Shown here in pieces: positions 34,166-45,125 of a stretch of 64,000 bases of DNA (position 1 is its first letter; each line of letters opens with the position of its first letter). The position numbers were made by a program, and so were the translations under genes. Under the pieces are notes generated by a model. The model saw only the letters and a program-made list of their open reading frames with translations. It was not told the DNA's origin and did no database searches. The DNA is from Wyeomyia smithii (taxonomy: Eukaryota; Arthropoda; Insecta; Diptera; Culicidae): contig NC_073695.1 in the NCBI RefSeq assembly GCF_029784165.1, forward strand, positions 53,169,751 to 53,233,750, given 5' to 3'.

Positions 34166-37100
34166 CCACCCTAATATAGCTAGCCACTCACGCTATAAAC
34201 ATGCACACACACGCTATATATCTAATATATCTACTGAAAGAGGTAGAAACGGCAGCTAATCACTACCGCCGTCACTGTTGCTCCACGCCGCCTTCGCCCA
34301 CTGCCATCGCTGCTGCTGCCTGCTGCTAGTAAACTGATTTACTTGAGGAGAAGCAGTCTCTTATATAGTCCAACGAGTGCATTCCCGGCTAACTTGGTAC
34401 TCCATTCTGTCGTCCTTTTTAGGAAAAGGCAGCAAGCGACCAATCAAAGGTCGACATTTACGTTTCGACTAGGTTCAACAATTTTCGATAGTACAATAGT
34501 TCGAACAATCAGATTCATCAGATCAGTGCTTAAATGACATTACAATCGATCGCTGCAAAAATGACGAAAATCGGTTGGAAACTGACTCAGTTTAAAACAT
34601 TTGAAATTGGACAATTTTCGTGACGCTCTCGATGTTTTATTTGAATTTTATTTAAAATTACTAGGGAAATCATATTGCATCATATGAATTTGATTATTCT
34701 CAAAAAAAACTTCAAAATTGAAAATTTGCGTAAAACCTAATTTTCAAGTAAAAGTTTGTCTTGAATGTCTCCATCTAGTACTATTCATCAAAAGTTTTGA
34801 AATAATGTCAAGTTTCAATAAAAATTAAATTGGAAAAGAAAATCTTCTCCTTTTTTGATTCAAGTTCAGGATTTCTTTACTAATTTTCTCAAGTAGAATT
34901 CAAAACAACTTGAACGGATGCAAATACGGAGTTAACCATCATTAGCTTTTTGATTTAGAATAAGTGCTCTAGTCATATAATATCATTGAAATTTCTTTTT
35001 TTAAATGATGGAATTGAAAAAATGATTTAAAACTTGACCGCTCTCAAGAAATTACTTATTTCTCCATCCTAGGCTTTTTACTAAAAGTTTCGTTTTCGTT
35101 TAAAGATAGAATAAACACTGCATTCGTATCGGATAAAAAGTATGCTCTAACAAAGCTAATCAGATTGAGCAAACCAAATGGACCAATTGTAAGCAATTGC
35201 ATTTTCCATGTTTGTTTGTTGTTAATACAAAAAAAAAAATAATATGAAGGAATTGGTAACATCAATGCTCCCACTATCGGAATAGCTCCTAGCGACGAGT
35301 ACACCAGGTCTGTCGTTAATAAATCCCAGAACGACCTTCGGATGGCAATAACAGTCCAGCATCTAGATTGAAACACAGCACAAATCAATCAAAAGTTTGC
35401 ATGCGCAAATCAACAACGAAAAAAAGAAAGTAATAAACTGCCTGCCTCGGCACCAGAGCGTCTACAATATATTGCATCCGGTAGCATTGTCAGCAAACAA
35501 GAACGAATAAATTTGCTTCGAAAATGAAAATAAAATTGATTTATGTCGTATTCCCCCGCTAGATTGACACTGAGGCAGCAGCGGAACACCGCGGAACTCT
35601 GTGGTGCAGTCAGGTGAATGGAAAGATGGCTGGATGGGGCAGTATTTTTATTCCTGCAGGCCACAGGTGCTTGAAAAAATATCTGGTTGCTTACATTCAT
35701 AAAAACGTTGTACTTTTATGTGTGCTGTATTTTGATGAAACAGTGTGGACCGAATAAAAACTGTTGAAATGTTCTTTATTTGTCATTTACGCCCGGAGGA
35801 AAGATGTCAAACTACAGTAAATTGAATATATCCGGAAATTTTATTTCCTGTACATCGGTACTGGAATATTTAATTTTGAAAAAATGGAAATATATTATTT
35901 TATTAATTTTCAAATGGACGCGTCATGACCTGCATGTATTTTTTTTTATTTTTGATCATGGATCATTGCACAATCAGAATAGTGTGAACCGAATTTTAAT
36001 CCCATTCACCGGTACTCTTTGCTGTACGGTCCCGAATACCAACCAAAAATTCCACCGATTTTGATGTCTGTACTGGAATTGAATTGAGAGCTAGATAAGC
36101 ATTTTTTCACCTTCTATCCCCATACACTCTGGCGAGAACGTCGTTGTTGGCGAAAATTTATAGCCGAATGCACTGGTCCGAAGACGACGGCGACAAGGGA
36201 AATTGCTGAGAAAAAGATGAAAATACCATTCGGTTTTTGGTTTTTCACTTTCTGCCGCAATTTCGGGACAATGTTATTGTTCCATTGTCCCTTAGAAATT
36301 TCTTGTTGCTTTTAATTTTAATTAAGTTTCAGGAATGTGGTTCCATTACCGGGCCGCTTGTTGGGGTAACAATTTTCTGCGATCACAGAACCGCTCTGTT
36401 TCATTTTTTTTTGCACTGGTTTAGAGGAAGAGTAGGATAAGAAAAGTGCTGCTAGGGTGTTGTGTTATCTTGCAATACACAATTTAAAAAAAGTTTGTAC
36501 CAATCCAATCCAAATTGAGGATTATGTTGATATGATGATATATTGGTGCATATTTTACAAGCCATCGGCGATGAAGGGCAGAGATTACTATCCTTGGAAG
36601 CAACCCCCTTTCTATAATGTTAACCAGCATCATAAATCCTTCTCAAGCTCCATGAAGAAAAAAAAACAAAAAAGCATTCGATAGGTAACCCATCGAAGTC
36701 AACGAAACGTTTTAATCCGAATCCCGTTACAAATGGCTGGTCTCCGGACCGATGCCAACCGATTCGGACAATCCGCCAATCGAGTGGAACTAACGAGGGG
36801 CAAATAATACCGCACGGCCTGCAAACTGGCAAACTTTGGTGGCTCCACACTATTTCCAGTGGTCGTAGCAAAATACATCCAGCCGGTGCGGATGAGTGGA
36901 AAAATTATGTCAATTAGAGACGGCCCAGTGGTCCGCACCGAGAGACTGGAAGCACAAACACCAGGTGATTGATTGTTTTCGGTGAATCGTTAAATTATTT
37001 TTGTTTTATCGTTGTTTATTTTTTCCGCTTGCAGGCCCCGGCTGCAGGCTGAATCGAGTTAATTTATCAATCCAATGGTAAAAATTGGATTGCGAGGGCA

Positions 37101-37414
37101 ATTAATTCAAATTGTGCGGCATTTGCATCCAATGGCGAACTGGCCAATTCCCGTTCAAAGGTGGACTGAAGAAGTTTAATTAACTGATGGTGAATGTCTG
37201 CGTGTAGCGATAAATTACAAAGGAGGCATGATTTCGAAACCGTATTTCATTTTTCAATCCAAATTTCTCTGTATATTGTGTTTTTTTTTAATTTGTATTT
37301 TATTCAGCACTGCTAACTGCTTGCCCGAAAATCAAACAAATTAGCTCCACTGTATGATAAACTCTTGTTGCTAAATTAATATCATCATTCTCACTATTTT
37401 AGTTGTAATGAGGG
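34166..37414. other. Unannotated DNA, possibly host unique sequence
   Basis: No recognisable gene in about 3.2 kb. GC-richer patches occur at 34260-34330 and 36690-36960. 36980-37240 has several homeodomain-type ATTA/TAAT sites in a low-repeat context. Minus-strand frames at 35056-35388 and 35410-35700 have no recognisable domains. A short direct repeat, GTGTGGACCGAAT/GTGTGAACCGAAT, lies near 35745 and 35982. Confidence 0.35.
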
Positions 37415-37416
37415 GT

Positions 37417-38000
37417 TCAGACAACCGAACAGTACTCCAATATAGAGCGAGATAATGCGCAATACAATGATTCAAGGCAGTAGATAGCCGTAATGTCTTT
37501 AGCGATCCTGAAGATGAATCCCAGATCTCTAGTGGCTTTATCGACAGTAAACGAAATGTGAGGCTTGGAAGTGAGCTGGAAATCCAAAAATACCCCCAAG
37601 TCTTTAACTTAGTTTACGCGCTTAATTTCAGTTCCTAGCAAAGCGTATTTTTAATGTATAGTCTGTTTTTTCCGCGAAAATGATATAATCGAGCTTTTGG
37701 ATGGATTAACGTCCATACGGTTCAGATGGCACCAATCGGCAAAAATATCTAGCAGACATTGAAGAAAGTGACAGTCTTCAACTGTGTGAACTTGAAGATA
37801 GAGTTTTAGGTCATCCGCGTAAGACAATCGTGGTCCTTTAAAAACTAGATTCACGTCATTAAAATAGAGCAGGAATATAAGCGGTCCTAAGTGACTTCCC
37901 TGCGGTACTCCAGACGTAGCGTCAAAATAAGAGGATTGGCACTACCTAATAGCAACGGTTAGACGGCGATCGGTAAGGTACGATTGAAACCATAGTAATT
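37417..38000 (-). pseudogene. LINE reverse transcriptase fragment
   Basis: On the minus strand the order is SGVPQGSHLGPLIFL (about 37910), then RLSYADDLKLYLQVHT with an intact Y-A-D-D, DWCHLNRMDVNPSKSSIISF, VKDLGVFLDFQL and a tail with LYCALSRSILEYCSVV. The frame from 37854 to 37417 is continuous apart from two stops near 37620-37650. Upstream there is at least one more frame break. This is the palm and thumb of a Jockey/CR1/R1-type LINE, about one third of an RT. Both element ends are missing. Confidence 0.75.
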
Positions 38001-38578
38001 GTCAAGTTGAAGATTGTCAAGTTTTGCAACGGCTATGCGATGCACACTGGGAAAAAATAAACCCAAATTCCCACAAATTAGAAGCCGTTGGGCCGACAAA
38101 CTGAAATAAAGCAATTATTATGTAAAGTTGGGCAATAAATCGATTGGTGATGGTTTCATTTTGTGCACTCAGTACCGGGACGGCTCTGTTGGCGGGAACA
38201 TCGATGCAGAACGGAGAGATTATCGATTCTTGAAGATGGTAGAATTGAGACAGAGTCAGAGGGGAGGACCTTATTGCGTGCATCCCTATATAGCCATATA
38301 AGTCGCTAGCTCGAAGATGATGGATTGGTCACTGTGGCATCTACAGGTTGGATAGGTAAATTCAGTGGTTCCTTCGAAGTGATATGATGATTGCTCTATC
38401 GGTTATGTGATTGCGAGGGGGAGTTCCGGGTTTAGCTCAGACCCATCATGGGTGTTACTGGGAACGAAGCCTGGGATAGCATCGATTGATTAAAATGAAT
38501 GATTGATTTTGGTTACCTCCTTAACATCATCTGGTACATTTTTCGTGAAGTGTGTTAAACTTTTTCAAGAAATGTAGT
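38001..38578. other. Unannotated DNA
   Basis: May include more 5' LINE sequence on the minus strand, but no motif upstream of the RT palm is recognisable. No other feature seen. Confidence 0.35.
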
Positions 38579-38655
38579 CCTGGAGCCTCAGAACTCAGAG
38601 GTAAGAGCACGGCATTCTACGCTGGAAGTTGAAGTTCAATTCCAGTCGAATTTCT
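38579..38655 (+). other. tRNA-like sequence, probably a SINE head remnant
   Basis: AACTCAGAGGTAAGAGC resembles an A box and GAAGTTCAATTCCAG resembles a degraded B box, at tRNA-like spacing. The acceptor stem does not pair well, so it is not a functional tRNA. A SINE remnant is the likeliest reading. Confidence 0.45.
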
Positions 38656-38709
38656 CTTTTGGGTTGAAACTTCGTTCGACTGCCCTGGAGCATAAGCGTA
38701 TTTTTGCTT

Positions 38710-38990
38710 CCTGAACCCCCCATTTGCCAAATTTGGCTCCATTCATTTGATGAAATCTTGAGTTATGCAGATTTTTTTTTTATTTGTATAGAAGCCTCTT
38801 TATGTCAAATTTGGTTCCATTTGCTTGATTAGTTCTCGCGTTATGCAAAAGTTTGTGTTTTATTTTTATGGAAACCCTCCTTTCCAGAAAGGGGAAGGGT
38901 CTCAAACCAGCATAATAACATTCATCGGCCTAAAAAACCTCTGCATACAAATTTTCACGCAGATCCGCTGATTCGTTCTTGAATTAACTT
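38710..38990 (+). repeat. Fragment of the 143-bp tandem family
   Basis: Two units match the array at 30880-31320: AAATTTGGTTCCATTTGCTTG, TTATGCA...TTTGTGTTTTATTTTTATGG and CCAGAAAGGGGAAGGGTCTCAAAC, followed by ACAAATTTTCACGCAGATC. Same orientation as the 29.8-31.6 kb copy. Confidence 0.7.
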
Positions 38991-39817
38991 CCGATATACG
39001 GTACGCGTTGCATTTTTATCTTCTTCCATTGAATAAAAATCAGTTGGTGTCTGTAAGCGCATCACTTAAAATAGAATCAACGGATTTGGATGATTCTTTT
39101 TGTGTTTGTTTTGTCTTGATCTCCGACGAGTTAATAAGCCATAATAATAATGATAGTCAACTGATAAAGTTTAAAAAAAATTTAAAATATAATTTCGCCT
39201 TTTCCCACCTTTTACTCTAAGAACAACGTCATTAGATTACTACGATTGCTGGCTATGAGCGGCAGACAAGCTGTTGTAGCGAAGTTGTTAATGATTCACA
39301 TATAATGTGAAATACGTTTTCACTGCCTACTACACATTGTACAGTGGTACAGTGAAGGTGTAGTTTTGGTGTAGCTTGAAAGCCAAAAACGAATAAATTT
39401 AGTGCAAAAGAGCTATAGCGTGGTAGCATTACTGCATGCAAAAGTTGGATGGTGAGGAACCAGTACAAAATTGTGCGTTTTTAGCGCAATCGTTGATGTA
39501 ATTTGGAACCAATACAATCATTGCGTGTTGGGCATAACGCAATTAATGCTCTAGCGTTTCTCAAATGTATTTGACAGCTCCAAACTACTACACTTAAACA
39601 GTTTCAACTGGTATCAAGCAGCATTGCAATACGAGCAAGAAGCAAAACCTTTCTCCTCCTTTCTGCTTGAGAACGAGACATATGCTACATTTCTCCAGTC
39701 TTCTGCACACACGCTTTCAAGATACTCTTTCTTCTTCATGCATTATCCTGAGTAGCAGCAAGCACGCACCGACAGCATGAGTGAGACTAACAATACTGAT
39801 CAAGTATGTACTGCACT
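38991..39817. other. Unannotated DNA flanking the gypsy insertion
   Basis: No gene or element recognised. It ends at the 4-bp target duplication of the gypsy element. Confidence 0.4.
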
Positions 39818-39821
39818 GGTG

Positions 39822-40819
39822 TGTCACTACCCTCCAAGTAGGGTAGCTTCCCGACAAACTTCAGCAGCACGAGACCTGGACTTAGTCACAAGGCCGGCGC
39901 GCTACTTGGCAAACTGGAGGGATTTCGCGATACTAAATTTCACTGAAACGCTCAACTTCTTTAAAAAGTGTTTTATTGAACGGTGTGGTGTGTGCTTCGA
40001 CGGGTGTCACGACAGGTACGTACCGCTACTTCTCTCGACTCTCCTGGCTCGATGTGCGGCGTCCCGCGTCGAACGATGATTTTCCGCCGGTCAGCGACAG
40101 GGCGGCTGCAACTGCGTGGGTGGTGTGTAGGCGACCTGGAAAGGCGTTCCAGGCAAGGGTCTTCTCAGGCGCTTCCTTCGTTGGCGTGGATCGGTTGGCG
40201 ACGGACGATACCGACTTCTGCCAAACCGAGAAGGGAATCCTCTCCTTTACGGTTAGGGCCGTTGCCCGAGAGCTCGTTGGTCTTTTACGGTTAGACGTAG
40301 GCAACTTAATGCTGCCTAGGCCGAAGCGGGTGCCGAGTGCTATCGCGATCGCCAATCGCAAATTAATTAAATGCAACAAAAAGGTCCTATGGGCGGGAAA
40401 TTTTCCCAAAATTAGCCAGGTTCAGAGGTATTTTACGGTGGCGGATGAATTAATCACTTATTTCCGTGGTTACCTGAATAATTCTTAGGATTGTCCTCTT
40501 TTACTCCTCGGTTTCTCCGGTTCAACAATCATTTACCACCAATTACCTCTTTTTTTTAAAAACTCGCACCTCTTTATCACTCGCTCGCCTGAATTCAAAT
40601 GCGCTGTTGGCGCGTACTCGATAGCCGCCAATGCTCGTAGTTCAAATTTGGTATGGCGGCTAGTCGACTCATTTCGCCCCGTATGCGACAGCCCATCGAT
40701 TTTGTGTAAGAGTTGAACTGTGGAAGCTTAGTACGTTACATGAAAAATAGGTGAGCGTTTACTAGGTACATTTCATACAATTAAAAAAACATTTAATTTT
40801 ACTGTAACGATCGGTTACA
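39822..40819 (-). repeat. 3' LTR of the gypsy element
   Basis: In element orientation it begins TGTAACCGATCG and ends GTAGTGACA, with canonical TG...CA ends. It is GC-richer than the surroundings. Long frames on both strands, including a 170-codon one at 39976-40488 (+), occur identically in both LTRs and are probably incidental. Confidence 0.95.
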
Positions 40820-40833
40820 CTATCCCCCACTCC
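40820..40833 (-). other. Polypurine tract of the gypsy element
   Basis: The minus strand reads GGAGTGGGGGATAG immediately before the 3' LTR, the expected position and composition for priming plus-strand DNA synthesis. Confidence 0.85.
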
Positions 40834-41963
40834 GGTTAAATAATTGAACTATACAGTTCAATTATTTAGAACGGAAAGCTTCGGAAGCTGTCAAGTGGTT
40901 ACTGAACATAAAACGAACAAATACATCGCAACACGTAGTAGTTAAAAAACATGGAGTCAGTGGAACATCACGACTTGTAGCAACTAAGAGTACATTTTTC
41001 GTTCGAAAATATGCCGTAATTGTACATGTGTAATATTTTTGTTCAGTGTAACTGAGTGTTCATTGACATCAGTGGTGAGTATTGTTCCTACTATTGTTTC
41101 GTTAAGTTCATCTCAGTTTCATCTTGCTTCCGCAAGAGAAGGAGATCACTTATCAGTATCTATTCGTCCGGGATAGCGTACGAACGCTGCGGTGCTATTA
41201 GTGTAAAAGTAGTTGAGTTTATAACAAAGATGGAGCAATTTACTAAAGAGCTATACTTGCACGTGACATATCTACATAATAAAAAATATGAGGATTGACC
41301 GACGCAACAAACAAAAATACCAAACTAAACGATAAGTATTAAAATTATGTATCGCTTTAATGTTAGGCTAAAAGAAAAGTTTATTTCCAGGTTCATTCGG
41401 CTGGTTGGCCTTCCAGCGAATTTCAGGTGTCCAAGGATGGAGTTCCTTTCGATTAAATGATGGTGCTTTCACGCGTAAAAGCTAATTTGTCACGTTATTC
41501 CACCTGAAGAATGAACCTGATAACCAACGCATTTCATTCGCCGTTTGCGATACTTTATGCTTCCAGAATGAGTGGTGAGTAGTTTCGGTATGTGGTTCCT
41601 ATTTTTTTTTTTTTTTTGCTTATTCCTATCCCTAACCTAACTGCCTATCTTACTACTTAATAATTATTTCTATCAGTTTATCTACTAATTTTAATCCTAT
41701 TTCTATCTTCATGCAATAAATTTATTTTAGTGATTCTCTTCCAGATCTCTTCTCAGCAAGGAGCTTTTCTCTCTTGCTGCACGAAGCTTTCATCGCCGCG
41801 GTCCGGGTTCATTTAACGCACGACGATCGATGAACATTATGACAGATTCATCAAGCACTCGATGAACTTGAAACACGTCAATAAGTGCATCTCGCTGTTA
41901 GCCTGCCATAATCTGAAGCATGCTTCTAGATACTCGGATTTTTCAGTGCTTAAATTTCCGATG
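40834..41963 (-). other. Untranslated 3' region of the gypsy element
   Basis: 1.1 kb between the pol stop and the polypurine tract with no env-like frame. Short frames lack signal peptides or membrane segments that I can recognise. Confidence 0.6.
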
Positions 41964-44900
41964 TCAATTATCTGGCCGAAGATCGGCTGCAGAAAATACT
42001 CCCAGATTTTTACCGTTTTCATCTGCCAATTCATAACAGCTTGTACCTCTTCTCGCAACGACTACGCATGGGAGATAGAGAGGTCCATATTTGGCATTGT
42101 AATGATCAGCCGCTGAGGACAATCGAAAGTTCTTCTTCAATACGGTCTGACCCACTTGGTAAGTGGCTGCAAATTTTTTATGTCTCAGGTTATGAGTTTT
42201 TACATTTTTGTCGTGACCCTTTTTCAAATTTTGCTCGACCAGCTTGAAAACTCTTTCGTTCATTTGTTTCCGGTTTTCATCCCGCTGTACAATCGAGCAT
42301 TCCTGACGATCGACCTCGCGTTTATGTTCATTTCCTCGCGTAAGTTTTTCATGGCCATACAAGATGCGGTATGGTGTTAAACCAGTGGAAGAATGAACAG
42401 TGGAGTTGATCATTTCCTCAATTTCCGCGATCCTGGTATCCCATATCCGTTGATCATCTCGCATGTATGTGCGTAAGCATGCGTTGATCGTCCTGTTGGT
42501 TCTTTCAACGGGATTTGCCTGGCTGTGATGCCGCGCATTTGGCCAGTGTTGAATTCCTCTTCGTTGCAGCAGTGCTTGGAATTCTTTTCCGACAAATGTT
42601 GTCGCGTTATCGGTAATGATTACCTCCGGAGTTCCCAATCTCCTCATCCAACAATCCTCCACAATACGGCACACTTCCTTAGCTTCTATTTTCCTAACTG
42701 GAACTAACTGCACCCATTTGGAAAATAAATCCATTAACACCAACAAATGGCATTTCCCTGACTTGCTTCTAGGAAGATTCTGAATGAAATCTAGTGCCAA
42801 TATTTGAAACGGTTTATTCGTGAGTTTCTGGTTACCCATTGCCGGCGCAGTTGCAACTGTAGAAGGCTTACATTGTTTACAGACGGAACAGCATTGGATG
42901 TAACGTTTCAGATCAATTGCCATTCTCGGCCAATAATATTTTTGTTTGAGCCGATGGATGGTCTTCTCAAACCCAGGGTGCAACACAGCGTCATGCTCTC
43001 CCTGCAACACTTCCTGCCTTAGCTCTTCTGGCACACAAAGTTTCCACTCAAACTTGTAGTCCAACAGTTCGGTACGAGTCGCTACAAATTTGTAGAGTTT
43101 CGATTCTTCGATTTTAAAATCGGCATAGTTCTGCGGGAACTCTTCTACCTTACGATACAGGTTGGTGTACCAGCTATCGCCGCTTTTAATTTCCAGTGTT
43201 TCTAAGGACCGTGACAGTGCATCAGGTACTACATTCAAGGATCCCTTTCTGTGACGAACAACCATGTCATATTGCTGTAGCTGCATACTCCATCGACTGA
43301 GCTTTGATGACGATTTCCACTTGGTATTCATAATGAATGACAAAGCGGATGAATCGGTTACCAACGTGAATCGGTTACCTTCAATGTACGGTCTGAATTT
43401 TTCGATGGCTTCGAGTGCTGCTAGACCTTCTTTTTCCGCTGCTTTCCATGACATCTGCGGTGTGGTCAGCTTGCGGGAGAAGTAAGCAACGACATGTTCC
43501 ACCCCCTGTTGTTCCTGAGTTAGAACCCCTGCAATAGCACTATCGCTGGCATCCGTTTGCACAGTGAACGGTAACGTAAAATCGGGATTTTTCAGAATAG
43601 GTGCTGATATCAATTTTTGTTTCAGCTCTAAAAACGCTTTTTCGGCATCATCATTCCATTTTATGATTTTCGGTTTTCCTTTCAATAAATTTGTTAGCGG
43701 AGCTGTAATTTCGCTAAACCCCGTAATGAAACGCCGGTAATAGTTTACCATTCCGAGAAACCTACGAAGAGATCGGACTGACGTTGGCCGTTCAAAATTG
43801 TTGATCGCCTCTACCTTATCAGGGTTAGGCCTCAATCCTGCCTTAGACAGTATGAAACCAAGGTACGGTAACTCTGGCACACAGAACTTCGACTTTTCAA
43901 TGTTAATTGAAAGATTGGCCTCTCTCAATCTGCGTGCCACTTCCTTGAGGCTTTCTATGTGCTCGTCGAAAGTGTCGCTGGCAATCACGATGTCGTCTAA
44001 ATAGACAAACACTCGTGGCTCTAATTCACCGTATCCTAAAACTTGGTCCATAAGTCTGGACAGTGTTGCAGGACTGTTAACAAGGCCAAATGGCAGTCTC
44101 GTAAATTAAAACAGACCTCTTCCAAAAACACGGATTGCGGTGTATTTACGAGAAGCAGGGTCTAACGGTATCTGCCAGAAAGCTTTCGACAGATCAATTG
44201 TCGACAAGAACCGTGAGGAGCCTAGCCTTCCCAGAATTCGGTCCTGGTGAGGCAGTGGGTAGGCGTCTCTACGCGTCCTATCGTTCAATTTTCTGGCGTC
44301 TAAGCACATCCTGAGCCTTATTTGTTTCCCGCCATCTTCGTCTTCTGTGCTCTTAAGAACTGGCACTATTAGAAGCGCCCAGTCGCTAGTAGACTTCTCT
44401 ACCACTCCAGATCGAATCCACTTATCCAGTTCCTCGTTCACATGCTTTTGGACTTCCGGTGACCACGGATACGGATTCAGCCGAACTGGATCCGCTTCTG
44501 CATGGTCGGGCGTAAACTCAATTTTATGGCTTATCAGAGGCGTTGTTTCCAAAAACTGTCCGTCTACAAATCCCTTAAACTCCTTTTTTACTTCCTCCAA
44601 TTGTTTTCGCTGTTCGGGTGACAAAGAGATCTCATCTTCTGGCTCCACTGCCACTTCCTCTATTGTATTTACACCATCCTTAATAGTGGGTTCTATTCCG
44701 AAGAGGTGCCAGAAATTGATGCCTAGGAGCAGCCGACGCTTTAATGTTGGGGCAATTATGGTAGTAACAAGCTTTGTTTCACCATTGAATGTGACTGGGA
44801 GATGGACGTATCCCTGTACGGCCAAATTTTCTCCGCCTGCTGCCAGAAGCTTCATCTTGGTTGGGAATTTTTTTAGCTTTAATTTTTTTAACAGCTCTTC

Positions 44901-45125
44901 CCCACCCATACCTAGAATCGAAACTTGAGCTCCACTATCCAGTAATCCGATCAGCTTTACACCCATTACCTCTATCCCAACAAATGGACGGTTATCTCCT
45001 TCAATCGCGACAGTCAACTCTTCGACATCTTTATTGTCTGGGACAAATATTCTTGGAGGCTTTTGAGATCGCCTTCGACGACCTCCTACGTCGATTTGGG
45101 CGCGTTTTTTGCACAGTATGGACAA
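41964..45125 (-). pseudogene. gypsy Pol polyprotein with one in-frame stop
   Basis: One continuous phase from 45125 to 41964, interrupted only by a TAA at 44106-44108 just after FGRGLF. Domains in order are: aspartic protease (LLDSGAQVSILG, about 44935); RT with RLRMCLDARKLNDRTRRDAY, FLSTIDLSKAFWQIPL and, beyond the stop, YLDD at 43992-44003; RNase H (TDASDSAIAG, about 43550; DALSRS end); integrase with an H-H-C-C zinc finger (about 43010-42880, LKRYIQCCSVCKQC) and a D-D-E core (LALDFIQNLP, VIITDNATTF, NPVERTNRTI); and a C-terminal domain ending near 41964. The stop falls inside the RT, so this copy should yield protease plus a truncated RT only. All visible catalytic residues are conserved. 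Domain positions are approximate. Confidence 0.92.
44106..44108 (-). other. Premature stop in gypsy pol
   Basis: TAA on the minus strand within the RT palm. The same phase is open for about 1 kb upstream and 2.1 kb downstream, so it is a point lesion and not a frameshift. Confidence 0.9.

Noticed and set aside
35056..35700. Two minus-strand frames of ~100 codons, one hydrophobic
   Set aside because: No recognisable family, signal or neighbouring exon.
40834..41963. An env gene of a gypsy-type endogenous retrovirus
   Set aside because: No frame of adequate length, signal peptide or membrane segment between pol and the LTR.
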